This document shows positions 1 through 7,150 of a stretch of 19,872 nt of DNA, in pieces. Source of the stretch: AC-37 sp036389105 (GTDB lineage Bacteria; Actinomycetota; Thermoleophilia; Solirubrobacterales; Thermoleophilaceae). Both the position numbers and the translations under genes were made by a program. Each line of letters opens with the position of its first letter. Position 1 is the first letter of the stretch. The stretch lies in NCBI GenBank assembly GCA_036389105.1, contig DASVQK010000023.1, forward strand, positions 1 through 19,872. Direction: 5' to 3'. The notes beneath the pieces were generated by a model. That model was not told the DNA's origin, did no database searches, and saw only the letters and a list, made by a program, of their open reading frames with translations.

Positions 1-1
1 G

Positions 2-532
2 TCGGACGAGCAGTTCCAGCGGATGCTCGACATCCACAACATCGTGCCCTTCCGGGTCCTCCGCGCCGCTGCGCCGCACCTGCGCGAGCCCGCCAAGAAG
101 GAGAAGGAGGAGGGCAAGGAGGTCTTCCGCAAGATCGTCAACGTCACCTCGATCTCGGGCACGATGGGCAACGCGGGCCAGGCCAACTACTCGTCGGGCA
201 AGGCGGGGGTCGTCGGGCTCACCAAGACGCTGGCCAAGGAGTGGGGCCAGTTCAAGATCAACGTGAACGCCGTGGCCTTCGGCTACATCGAGACGCGCCT
301 GACCGCCTCCAAGGAGGAGTCGAACACGATGGAGATCGGCGGCGAGAAGGTGCAGCTCGGCATCCCCGACCAGCTGCGCGGCATGGCCGCGATGCTGATC
401 CCGCTGGGCCGTCCCGGCACGCCCGACGAGGCGGCCGGCGGCGTGTTCTTCCTCTGCTCGCCGTGGTCGAACTTCGTGCACGGGCAGGTGCTGAACGTGA
501 CCGGCGGGCAGTTCACCGGCATGACGACCTAG
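2..532 (+). CDS. FabG-like short-chain dehydrogenase/reductase (3' part)
   Basis: This is the C-terminal part of an NAD(P)-dependent short-chain dehydrogenase; the reading frame is open to the left edge, so the Rossmann glycine motif lies outside the window. Counting from the ATG at 23, which is internal, the catalytic set is visible: Ser43 in NVTSISG, Tyr56 and Lys60 in NYSSGKAG, followed by GLTKTLAKEWG and VNAVAFGYIETR, the usual substrate-side region of FabG and 3-hydroxyacyl-CoA dehydrogenases. A lysine/glutamate-rich helix (residues 21-33) precedes the catalytic strand. The C-terminus GQVLNVTGGQFTGM is the normal SDR end. Beta-ketoacyl or hydroxyacyl thioester reduction is the family expectation; the substrate cannot be read from the sequence. 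arfB follows 23 bases downstream without a visible terminator, so the two may be co-transcribed. Confidence 0.88.
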   Translation, partial: SDEQFQRMLDIHNIVPFRVLRAAAPHLREPAKKEKEEGKEVFRKIVNVTSISGTMGNAGQANYSSGKAGVVGLTKTLAKEWGQFKINVNAVAFGYIETRLTASKEESNTMEIGGEKVQLGIPDQLRGMAAMLIPLGRPGTPDEAAGGVFFLCSPWSNFVHGQVLNVTGGQFTGMTT

Positions 533-555
533 CCCGTAGGGGCCTGGCGCGTCGG

Positions 556-963
556 ATGGACGACCCGATGCCGGTGGCGCGCGGGGTCTCGATCCCGCTC
601 TCGGAGGTGGAGCTGCGCGCCAGCCGCTCGTCGGGGCCGGGCGGGCAGCACGCGAACGTCACGGCGTCGCGGATCGAGGCGGTGTTCGACGTGGCGGGGT
701 CGCGGGCGCTGTCAGAGGAGCAGAAGCGGCGGGTGATGGCCCGCGCCGGCCCGCGCCTGACCGCCGTGGCGCAGGACGCCCGCTCGCAGGCGCGCAACCG
801 CGAGCTGGCGCTGGAGCGCCTGCGCGCACGGCTGGCGCACGCGCTGGCGGTGCCGCGGTCGCGGCGGGCGACGAAGCCGACGCGGGCGTCGCGGGAGCGC
901 AGGTTGGAGTCCAAGCGGCGGCGCAGTCAGACCAAGCGCGGCCGGCGCCGCGACTGGGACTGA
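556..963 (+). CDS. arfB: Peptidyl-tRNA hydrolase ArfB (YaeJ/ICT1 type ribosome rescue factor)
   Basis: A 135-residue protein that should release the nascent peptide from ribosomes stalled on mRNA lacking a stop codon. It has the two-part ArfB plan: a small RF-1-type domain with the GGQ motif (SSGPGGQHAN, GGQ at residues 29-31) followed by a strongly basic tail. The tail (KPTRASRERRLESK, residues 107-120) closely matches my recollection of the tail of E. coli ArfB, which enters the empty mRNA channel. Length is close to the E. coli protein (about 140), and the codon-recognition domains of RF1/RF2 are absent, as expected. I chose the ATG at 556; a second in-frame ATG at 568 would also leave the domain intact. 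A much longer open frame extends upstream to 241, but that part is antisense-like coding noise over the preceding gene. Which rescue pathway dominates in this organism is not visible. Confidence 0.9.
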   Translation: MDDPMPVARGVSIPLSEVELRASRSSGPGGQHANVTASRIEAVFDVAGSRALSEEQKRRVMARAGPRLTAVAQDARSQARNRELALERLRARLAHALAVPRSRRATKPTRASRERRLESKRRRSQTKRGRRRDWD

Positions 964-985
964 ACGGCAGCGATCAGGTCCTCCC

Positions 986-1831
986 TCATTGCTGCTTCTT
1001 CCGGCGCTCCTCGGCCAGTGGCTTGCCCGTCGCGTCGTCGGTCAGGCCGGGCGGGGGCCAGGGGCCGAACCAGTTGTCGCGCGCGCCGTCCAGGGTGATC
1101 ACGCAGCCGGAGTAGTAGTCGCCCGCCGGCGAGGCCAGGTACGCCACCAGCCAGGCGTGCTCCTCCGGGCGGCCCAGCCGGCCCAGCGGGACGGTGCGCG
1201 CCACGTTCTCGGCCACGGGCTTGGGGTACTTCTGGATCGCCTCGGTCTCGAAGTGGCCGGCGGCCAGCGCGGTCAGCCTGATCTGGAAGCGCGCCCACTC
1301 GATCGACAGGACGCGGGTCATGTTCTCCACCGCGGCCCGGGCCGCGGAGCTGTGCGTCATGCCGGGCAGGCCGTGGTGCGGCGACAGCGTGACGTTCACG
1401 ACCTTGCCCCCGCCCGCCGGGATCATCGCCCTGGTGGCCACCGCGTGGGTCATCAGCCAGGTGCCGACGAAGTTGAGCTGCACCACCGTGGAGAACCCCT
1501 TCGGCGTGAGGTCCTCGGCGGGCGACATGTACTGGCCGCCCGCGTTGTTGACCAGCGTGTCGATCCGCCCGTGCCGCGCCAGAGCGCCGTCCACGAGCGC
1601 CGCCACCTGCTCCTCCTCGCGGATGTCGCACACGACGGGCTCGCACAGCCCGCCCTCGCACAGCGCGACCGTCTCCTCGAGCGGCTCGAGCCGCCGGCCG
1701 GCCACCACCGTCCGCGCGCCGCAGGCCGTGAGCTCGATCGCCGTGGCGCGACCCAGGCCCGACCCGCCCCCGGTGACCACCACGACCTGGCCGTCGAGCA
1801 GGCCGGGGGCGAAGATGCGCGAGGGGGACAC
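986..1831 (-). CDS. Atypical SDR, 2,4-dienoyl-CoA-reductase-like, lacking Tyr and Lys of YxxxK
   Basis: A 281-residue short-chain dehydrogenase starting at GTG 1831. The cofactor site is good: TGGGSGLG (20-27), CDI (68-70, adenine-side Asp) and NNAGGQ (95-100), and Asn120 of the active-site tetrad is present. The catalytic stretch is altered: where classical SDRs have Tyr-xxx-Lys this protein has Ser161 and Arg165 (THSSAARAAVENM), with His160 just before. The shape of this region, and phrases such as SPAEDLTP and YLASPAGDYYSG, recall peroxisomal 2,4-dienoyl-CoA reductases, which also lack Tyr at this position but keep Lys. It may therefore be an enoyl/dienoyl-CoA reductase, or an enzyme that has lost activity. 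The 3' end faces arfB across a 22-base gap, and the 5' end is 30 bases from the divergent lactonase-like gene. A promoter-like TAGCCT lies nine bases before the start. Confidence 0.82.
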   Translation of the reverse strand: MSPSRIFAPGLLDGQVVVVTGGGSGLGRATAIELTACGARTVVAGRRLEPLEETVALCEGGLCEPVVCDIREEEQVAALVDGALARHGRIDTLVNNAGGQYMSPAEDLTPKGFSTVVQLNFVGTWLMTHAVATRAMIPAGGGKVVNVTLSPHHGLPGMTHSSAARAAVENMTRVLSIEWARFQIRLTALAAGHFETEAIQKYPKPVAENVARTVPLGRLGRPEEHAWLVAYLASPAGDYYSGCVITLDGARDNWFGPWPPPGLTDDATGKPLAEERRKKQQ

Positions 1832-1840
1832 GGCCGGCGC

Positions 1841-1846
1841 AGGCTA
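1841..1846 (-). promoter_or_regulatory. Candidate leaderless -10 element (TAGCCT) for the atypical SDR
   Basis: Read on the minus strand, TAGCCT fits TANNNT and lies nine bases before the GTG at 1831. There is no Shine-Dalgarno sequence in between. Spacing puts the expected transcription start at or next to the start codon. It overlaps the AT-richest spot between the two divergent genes. Confidence 0.45.
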
Positions 1847-1848
1847 TC

Positions 1849-1854
1849 TATCGT
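1849..1854 (+). promoter_or_regulatory. Candidate leaderless -10 element (TATCGT) for the MBL-fold hydrolase
   Basis: TATCGT lies seven bases before the GTG at 1862 with no ribosome binding site between. It sits back to back with the minus-strand TAGCCT at 1841-1846, so the two divergent genes would fire from almost the same bases and could interfere with each other. Confidence 0.45.
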
Positions 1855-1861
1855 GCGCCGC

Positions 1862-2773
1862 GTGGCGGTCGCCCAGCCCAAGCCAGCCGAGCTGCCGCTG
1901 CCGGGGGGCCGGGACGGCGCCACGGTGCGGGTCCACGCGCTCCAGTGCGCGGAGGCCACCTGGCCGGACGCCTGGCCGCATCGCGAGGAAGGGCCCCTCG
2001 CCCGCCTGCGCGCGGCCGGAATCGGGGTGCCGCGCGCGAAGCATGTGACGCTGCCGATCGTCGCGTTCCTGGTGGAGCACCCGGCCGCGGGCCCGATCGT
2101 GATCGACACCGGGCTCTCCCCCACGTTCGCCGAGGACCCCAGGCGCGACATCGGGCGCCTCATGACCGCGGCGGGCCTGGCCAAGACCATCACGACGGAC
2201 CCCTCGCAGACCGTGCCCGAGCAGCTGCGCGCCCGCGGCGTGGACCCGGCGGACGTGCGCCTGGTCGCGATGACCCACCTGCACTTCGACCACGCGAGCG
2301 GGATCTCGCAGTTCCCCGACGCCACCTTCGCGGTCAGCGAGCGCGAGTGGGAGGCGGCCACCGGCCGGGCGGGCGTCCTGCACGGGTACGTGGGCGGCCA
2401 CTTCGACCACCCGTTCGACTTCCGCACGCTGGACTTCGACGGCCCGGCCGCCGCCCCGTACTCCACGTTCGGCCACGCGATCGACCTCCTGGGCGACGGT
2501 TCGCTGCGCGCCGTCTACACGCCGGGCCACACGCACGGGCACATGTCGTTCGTGCTGCGGACGGCGGAGCGCGAGGTGCTGGTGGTGGGCGACGCCGCCT
2601 ACACGCGCCGCACCATCGCGACCGGCCACCTGCCCCAGCTGATGGAGGACGGACGCCTGTTCCGGCGCTCGCTCCGCGAGATCCAGCTCTACGCGGAGGC
2701 CAACCCGGACGCGGTGGTCATTCCCGGCCACGACATGGAGGCGTGGCGGGAGCTCGACGCCGTCTACGGATGA
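1862..2773 (+). CDS. Metallo-beta-lactamase-fold hydrolase, N-acyl homoserine lactonase-like
   Basis: A 303-residue zinc hydrolase of the metallo-beta-lactamase superfamily. The ligand set is complete: the HxHxDH motif in MTHLHFDHASGI (His139, His141, Asp143, His144), His223 in TPGHTHGHMS, Asp244 in VVGDAAY, and His290 in IPGHD. The IDTGLSPTF strand (81-89) and the general layout resemble AHL lactonase-like proteins, which open lactone rings, but the same layout occurs in other hydrolases, so quorum quenching is only one possibility. No signal peptide is seen, so it should be cytoplasmic. The start is uncertain: GTG 1853, 1862 and 1925 are all in frame. I prefer 1862 because TATCGT sits at leaderless spacing before it. 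The 3' end overlaps the convergent membrane glycosyltransferase gene by 56 bases. Confidence 0.85.
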   Translation: MAVAQPKPAELPLPGGRDGATVRVHALQCAEATWPDAWPHREEGPLARLRAAGIGVPRAKHVTLPIVAFLVEHPAAGPIVIDTGLSPTFAEDPRRDIGRLMTAAGLAKTITTDPSQTVPEQLRARGVDPADVRLVAMTHLHFDHASGISQFPDATFAVSEREWEAATGRAGVLHGYVGGHFDHPFDFRTLDFDGPAAAPYSTFGHAIDLLGDGSLRAVYTPGHTHGHMSFVLRTAEREVLVVGDAAYTRRTIATGHLPQLMEDGRLFRRSLREIQLYAEANPDAVVIPGHDMEAWRELDAVYG

Positions 2774-4127
2774 GACCCGCCGCGCCCAGCGCCGCCGCCG
2801 CGGCCAGCGGCCCGTAGGCGGGCACCGCGAAGCGGCCGTCGTAGTCGATCGCCAGCACCGGCACGACCATCAGCGCGAGGGTGGCGCCGGTCAGGAGCCA
2901 GGCCCCCGCCCGCAGCCGGCCGGTGCAGGCGAACGGCGCCGCGAGCGTCAGCAGGACCAGCACTACCATCAGCGGGCCCTCCACGCGGGTCACCCGCTCG
3001 TAGTCCCGTATCGCCCCGAACGGGCCCGCGCGCACCAGGGTCCCGGCCGTGGAGTAGTACGACCTGACGGTCGGCCCCGCGATGTAGGTGCGGTCGGCGT
3101 CGACCAGGAACAGCCGGGCGTAGTCGGCAGGGCCCGGGCTGGACTCCGGCGGGCGGAACGCGCTCGGCCAGACGTAGCGCCACAGGTCCCGGCCGACGGC
3201 CTCCGCGTAGTCCAGCGGCTGATGCACGGCCGCGGCCGTGGCGAACGCGCGCAGCCTGCGCATGTCGGCCGCCGTGGGACGGCCGAGCGGCGGCTGGCCG
3301 AACCGCCTGACCGCCGGCGAGTGGCTGTTGAAGATGTAGAACAGGGGCCCGGCGCGCCTGGATTTCGGGGTCGCCTCGCACAGCTCCCCGGTCCCGGCCG
3401 GCGGCGTGAACTCGGAGCAGTCGGCGAAGGGCGCCACGCGACCGTAGAAGTGGTAGGCGCCGTGGCGTGCCAGCGACCACTGCCCGGTCTGGTCGTGAGC
3501 CGCCGCCAGGTAGCCGCCCACGACCGCCAGCGACGCCGCCAGGCCGGCCAGCGCGAGCGTCGCGCGGGCGCGCGGCGGCCGGTCCCGCGCCGGCACGAGC
3601 CACAGAGCGAGCAGCGGTATCAGCGCCAGGCCCGCGACTCGGACGGTCGCCGCCAGGCCCGCGAGCGCGCCCGCGGCGAGCGCCCAGGGCAGCGCGCGCC
3701 CGTCCAGGCAGCGCAGCGCCGCGTACAGCGCGCCCGCCGTGAGGAAGGCGTAGAGCGATTCCGTGAGCACCGCGTGCTCGAGGAAGACCTGGTCGCCGCC
3801 GAGCAGTACGACGGCCGCCGGGACGAGCCCGAGCCAGGGCGGGCCGCCGACGCGCCGCACCGCGGCGAACAGCAGGATCCCCGCGGCGATCCCGAGCCCG
3901 TGCTGCACGACGATCGTGAACGAGAGGTCCGCATCCGCGGCGTGCACGACCCTGAGGAAGAACGAGTAGCCGGCCACTCGCAGCGGGTCGGTGAAGAGGG
4001 CGTCCCGCGCCCCCACGATGTAGTCGACGGAGTCGGGGTAGCCGAGGAACGCCGGTCGGTACGACAGCGTCAGCGCCAGGCGCAGTGCGGCGCCCGCCAG
4101 CACCAGCGCGCCGAGCGCCACGAGCAC
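2718..4127 (-). CDS. GT-C fold membrane glycosyltransferase (GT39/GT83-like)
   Basis: A 469-residue polytopic membrane protein with roughly ten hydrophobic segments (about 1-20, 70-90, 97-118, 124-140, 146-180, 190-210, 385-403, 407-427, 432-452). It looks like a polyprenyl-phosphate-sugar-dependent glycosyltransferase: an acidic first external loop with GYPDSVDY (Asp32, the likely catalytic base), a second-loop HAVLTESLY, a long external loop (about 211-384) and a late DGRFAVPAYGP that resembles the Arg/Pro motif of the GT-C group. Two cysteines in the large loop (Cys237, Cys250) could form a disulfide outside the membrane. The start is GTG 4127, 22 bases after the acyltransferase stop, making it the last gene of the lipid operon. 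The cytoplasmic end is arginine-rich. Its last 18 codons and stop overlap the MBL gene on the other strand. Acceptor and sugar are unknown. Confidence 0.75.
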   Translation of the reverse strand: MLVALGALVLAGAALRLALTLSYRPAFLGYPDSVDYIVGARDALFTDPLRVAGYSFFLRVVHAADADLSFTIVVQHGLGIAAGILLFAAVRRVGGPPWLGLVPAAVVLLGGDQVFLEHAVLTESLYAFLTAGALYAALRCLDGRALPWALAAGALAGLAATVRVAGLALIPLLALWLVPARDRPPRARATLALAGLAASLAVVGGYLAAAHDQTGQWSLARHGAYHFYGRVAPFADCSEFTPPAGTGELCEATPKSRRAGPLFYIFNSHSPAVRRFGQPPLGRPTAADMRRLRAFATAAAVHQPLDYAEAVGRDLWRYVWPSAFRPPESSPGPADYARLFLVDADRTYIAGPTVRSYYSTAGTLVRAGPFGAIRDYERVTRVEGPLMVVLVLLTLAAPFACTGRLRAGAWLLTGATLALMVVPVLAIDYDGRFAVPAYGPLAAAAALGAAGLIRRRRRAPATPPCRGRE

Positions 4128-4149
4128 GCGGCGCTCCGGGCGGCCCGGG

Positions 4150-4929
4150 TCAGGAGGCAGCGGGCGTGCGGGCGGCGGCGGCCGCGGCCTCGCGCGCGGA
4201 GCGGCGCGCGTCCTTGACCGTGCGCCGGCGGCCCTCGCGCTGGAGCCCGTAGTAGAGCTTCTCCACGCGCTCGAAGATCAGGTCGGCGGCTGCCTGCGAC
4301 TGCTCGCGGGTGGGATCCTCGACCGGCTCGAAGCGGACGGGGTCGCCGAACCTGATCGTGACCTTCGGGAACCGCAGCCGGCGCCAGTTGCGCACCTCCT
4401 GCGACCCGGCGATGGCGGTGGGGACGATCGGCACCCCGGTCTCCAGCGCGATCCGCCCGATGCCGGGCTTGGCCTGGCCCAGGTCGCCGCTGCGGGAGCG
4501 TCCGCCCTCGGCGTACATGACCACCAGGTCCCCCCGGCCGAGGATCGCGTGCGCCGACTTGAACGCCTCGGCGTCGCGCCGGCCGCGCAGCACCGGGAAC
4601 ACCCCGCCGTGCCTGTAGACGAACTGCATCGGGCGCTTGAAGAGCTGCGACTTGGCCATGAAGTGCACCTTCCGGCGCAGGTACACGGCCACGAAGAAGT
4701 GGTCCAGGAACGAGAAGTGGTTGGGCGTGATCACGGCGGGCCCCTCGGTCGGGACCTTGTCGGAGTCGATGCAGCGCGCGCGGTAGAAGAACAGCAGCAC
4801 CGGCGTGAGCAGCAGCCGCACCACCTCGTACATCGGGTCGGGCCGGCGCGAGCGAACGCGCTCGTGGAAGCGCGTGAAGTGCTCGGCCGGGCGGGGGTCC
4901 TTGTAGACCTGCGGCTTCACCTTGGACAC
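4150..4929 (-). CDS. PlsC-type lysophospholipid acyltransferase
   Basis: A 259-residue acyltransferase expected to acylate a glycerol-phosphate or lysophosphatidate at the membrane face. The family blocks are in order: block I NHFSFLDHF with the HxxxxD pair His71 and Asp76, the FMAKSQLF/FPVLRG region (90-115), block III EGGRSRSG (141-148, where most relatives have EGT), and block IV VPIVPTAI (167-174). One hydrophobic segment (about 34-48) precedes the catalytic domain and could anchor it. The C-terminus is a basic, alanine-rich helix. I chose GTG 4929 because the frame upstream of it runs into glpK; the gap to the glpK stop is 23 bases. Its place after glycerol kinase fits an acyltransferase that uses products derived from glycerol 3-phosphate, but the exact acceptor is inference. 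Confidence 0.88.
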   Translation of the reverse strand: MSKVKPQVYKDPRPAEHFTRFHERVRSRRPDPMYEVVRLLLTPVLLFFYRARCIDSDKVPTEGPAVITPNHFSFLDHFFVAVYLRRKVHFMAKSQLFKRPMQFVYRHGGVFPVLRGRRDAEAFKSAHAILGRGDLVVMYAEGGRSRSGDLGQAKPGIGRIALETGVPIVPTAIAGSQEVRNWRRLRFPKVTIRFGDPVRFEPVEDPTREQSQAAADLIFERVEKLYYGLQREGRRRTVKDARRSAREAAAAAARTPAAS

Positions 4930-4952
4930 GCTACCCGGGTCCGGGCCAACGG

Positions 4953-6419
4953 TTACCCCTCGCCGTCCTCCGGACGCTCCCAGGCGCGTGAGCGCTCGAC
5001 CGCCCGCGACCAGTCGGCCAGCAGCGACTCGCGCTCGTCGGCCGACATGCGCGGCTCGTAGCGCTCCGCCTCCCGCCACATGTCGCGCGTGGCGGCCTCG
5101 TCCCACAGCTCGGTGGCCACCCCGGCCAGGTAGGCCGCGCCCAGCGCGGTGGTCTCCGCCACCTCGGGCACGACCACCGGCACGCCCAGTACGTCGGCCT
5201 GGAACTGCATCAGCCAGCCGTTCGCCGTCGCCCCGCCGTCAGCCTTCAGCTCCTCGAGCGGCTCCCCGGTCGTCTGCTCGATGGCGCGCACGGCGTCGAC
5301 CGACTGGTACGCGATCGCCTCGAGCGCCGCGCGCGCCAGGTGGGCCGGGCCGTTGCCGCGCGTCAGCCCGACGATCGTGCCGCGCGCGTAGGGGTCCCAG
5401 TGCGGCGAGCCGAGCCCGGTGAGCGCCGGCACGAAGTACACGCCGTCGTTGCCGTCCAGGGAACGCGCCAGCTCCTCGGTGTCGGACGCCTGCTCGATCA
5501 CCCCCAGTCCGTCGCGCAGCCACTGCACGGCGGCGCCGGTCACGAACACGCTGGCCTCCACGCAGTAGTCCACGCGGCCGGCCACCCCCCAGGCCACCGA
5601 GTTGAGCACGCCCTCGTGCACCGGCGGCAGGTCCGGCCCCGCGTTCTGGAGCACGAAGCTGCCCGTGCCGTACGTGTTCTTGCCCATCCCCGGCTCGTTG
5701 CAGGCCTGGCCGTAGAGGGCGGCCTGCTGGTCGCCGGCGATGCCCGCCACCGGCACGCTGCCGCCGAACTCCGAGGTCTCGCCGTAGACGTGCGAGCTGG
5801 GCAGCGGCTCGGGCAGCGAGCCGGGGTCCACGGACAGGAGCTCGCACAGCTCGCCGTCCCAGGTGCGATCGCGGATGTCGAACAGCAGCGTGCGCGACGC
5901 GTTGGAGTAGTCGGTCGCGTGGCGGCCGGTGAGCTTGAAGGCGACCCAGGAGTCGATCGTGCCGAACGCCGCGCCCGGGTCCACCCCGCCGTCGCGCACG
6001 AGCCACTCCATCTTGGTCCCGGAGAAGTAGGGGTCGAGCACCAGGCCCGTCCGCTCGCGGAAGGTGTCCTCGTGCCCCTGCCGGCGCAGCTCGTCGCAGC
6101 GGGCGGCGGTGCGGCGGTCCTGCCAGACCAGCGCGCGGTGCAGCGGCCGGCCGCTCGCCCGGTCCCACGCGACCACCGTCTCGCGCTGGTTGGTGATGCC
6201 GATGCCGGCGAGCTTCTCGGCGTCCGCGTCCGCGTCGTGCAGGGCCTCGTGCGCCACCCGGCGCGTGACCTCCCAGATCTCGTCGGCGTCGTGCTCCACC
6301 CAGCCCGGCCGCGGGAAGTGCTGCTCGAACTCGCTGTACGCGCGCCCGGCGATCCGGCCGCCGTCGTCGAACACGATGCACGTCGTGCCGGTGGTGCCCT
6401 GGTCGATGGCGAGGATCAC
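4953..6419 (-). CDS. glpK: Glycerol kinase
   Basis: This 488-residue FGGY-family kinase phosphorylates glycerol with ATP to sn-glycerol 3-phosphate. It shows the N-terminal phosphate motif AIDQGTTGTT (4-13), the glycerol-site pair Arg79-Glu80 in NQRET, Tyr131, SNASRT (172-177), the catalytic Asp230 in GIAGDQQAALYGQ, and the YGTGSF adenine-side motif (250-255). Length is normal for GlpK (about 500). The segment before the catalytic Asp is short (SEFGGSVPVAG) and lacks both the Gly/Arg pair that binds fructose 1,6-bisphosphate in E. coli and the phosphorylatable His of low-GC Gram-positives, so those two controls are probably absent. Its GTG start overlaps the TGA stop of the upstream glycosyltransferase (GTGA at 6416-6419), showing translational coupling. 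The longer open frame reaching 7151 is noise over that gene. Confidence 0.95.
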   Translation of the reverse strand: MILAIDQGTTGTTCIVFDDGGRIAGRAYSEFEQHFPRPGWVEHDADEIWEVTRRVAHEALHDADADAEKLAGIGITNQRETVVAWDRASGRPLHRALVWQDRRTAARCDELRRQGHEDTFRERTGLVLDPYFSGTKMEWLVRDGGVDPGAAFGTIDSWVAFKLTGRHATDYSNASRTLLFDIRDRTWDGELCELLSVDPGSLPEPLPSSHVYGETSEFGGSVPVAGIAGDQQAALYGQACNEPGMGKNTYGTGSFVLQNAGPDLPPVHEGVLNSVAWGVAGRVDYCVEASVFVTGAAVQWLRDGLGVIEQASDTEELARSLDGNDGVYFVPALTGLGSPHWDPYARGTIVGLTRGNGPAHLARAALEAIAYQSVDAVRAIEQTTGEPLEELKADGGATANGWLMQFQADVLGVPVVVPEVAETTALGAAYLAGVATELWDEAATRDMWREAERYEPRMSADERESLLADWSRAVERSRAWERPEDGEG

Positions 6420-7087
6420 CGGCGGGAAGCGTAAACGCGCGCGAAGTCCAGCAGCTGGCGCCCGCGATGGGCGAACCCGGCGGCGCTGCGGCCCGTGGCG
6501 CGGTGCTCCAGGTCGAGCTCGACCTCCACCAGCCGGAACCCGGCGCGGTGCGCGTCCACGGTCATGCCGATCTCCATCCCGAAGCCGCGGGCGAACGGCA
6601 GCACGGAGCGCGCCACCTCGGGACGCAGCGCGCGCTGCCCCGAGATCGGCGCGCCGAGCTCGAGGCCGGTCAGGGCGCGGATCGCGCGCCGGGCGAAGCC
6701 CACCGCCAGGCCGAAGCCGCCGCCCACCCGGCGGGCGAACGCCGCCACGGCGAGGTCGGCGCCGCCGTCGAGCGCGTCCACCAGGAGGGGCAGCTGACCG
6801 GCCGATCGACCGAGGTCGCCGTCGCACAGGACCACCGCGCGGGCCACGCCGTCCTCGAGCAGCCGCTCGACCGCCAGCGTGGCCGCGCCGCCCTTGCCGA
6901 CGGCGGTCGGCGACCGGACCAGCCCCGCCCCCGCCTGGAGCGCCACGTGCCCGGTGCCGTCGGTGGAGCCGTCGTCGGCAACCACGACCGCTGCGCCGGG
7001 GAAGGCCTCGTGGAGGGCTGCGAGGGTCTCCGGCAGGCGGTCCGCCTCGTCGCGGGCGGCCACCGCGATTCCGATTTCGACTGACAC
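6416..7087 (-). CDS. Family 2 glycosyltransferase (GT-A fold)
   Basis: A 223-residue soluble glycosyltransferase, first gene of the four-gene minus-strand operon. It starts with the GT-A nucleotide-binding strand (GIAVAARDEADRLPETL), has ADDGSTDGT (37-45) and a metal-binding DGD (89-91), and later GFGMEIGMTVDAHRAGFRL (168-186), a region seen in glycosyltransferases with activated polyprenyl or phosphoglycerate acceptors. There is no C-terminal membrane segment. I chose GTG 7087 because the residues after it begin the conserved fold exactly; an upstream ATG at 7135 would add 16 poorly conserved residues and run into the divergent gene's leader. Next to glpK, plsC-like and GT-C genes it probably makes a sugar donor or glycosylates a glycerolipid; the specific product is inference. 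Confidence 0.82.
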   Translation of the reverse strand: MSVEIGIAVAARDEADRLPETLAALHEAFPGAAVVVADDGSTDGTGHVALQAGAGLVRSPTAVGKGGAATLAVERLLEDGVARAVVLCDGDLGRSAGQLPLLVDALDGGADLAVAAFARRVGGGFGLAVGFARRAIRALTGLELGAPISGQRALRPEVARSVLPFARGFGMEIGMTVDAHRAGFRLVEVELDLEHRATGRSAAGFAHRGRQLLDFARVYASRR

Positions 7088-7094
7088 GGGCCGG

Positions 7095-7100
7095 TATCGT
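7095..7100 (+). promoter_or_regulatory. Candidate -10 element (TATCGT) of the biotin operon
   Basis: TATCGT fits TANNNT and is the same hexamer as the one before the MBL gene. Transcription from about 7107 would give a leader of roughly 44 bases containing the Shine-Dalgarno sequence at 7140-7145. It lies in the 63-base gap between the divergent glycosyltransferase and biotin-carrier genes. Confidence 0.35.
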
Positions 7101-7139
7101 GCCCCACCGGACCGCCGCGCGAGTACATGACCCATCCAG

Positions 7140-7145
7140 AGGAGG
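7140..7145 (+). promoter_or_regulatory. Shine-Dalgarno sequence fixing a TTG start
   Basis: AGGAGG within AGAGGAGG (7138-7145) is followed by five bases and then TTG at 7151. This placement decides in favour of the TTG over the in-frame ATG at 7127, which has no ribosome binding site and would add eight residues not expected in this family. Confidence 0.8.
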
Positions 7146-7150
7146 CTTCA

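Noticed and set aside
989..1861. A long 5' extension of the MBL-fold frame over the whole antisense of the SDR gene.
   Set aside because: The extension is low-complexity and antisense to a gene with clear SDR motifs. The metallo-beta-lactamase fold starts only after about 1925.
4930..5106. N-terminal extension of the PlsC-type protein into glpK, and similarly of glpK to 7151.
   Set aside because: Both extensions overlap conserved parts of the upstream gene and carry no conserved sequence. GTG 4929 and GTG 6419 give normal family lengths and operon spacing.
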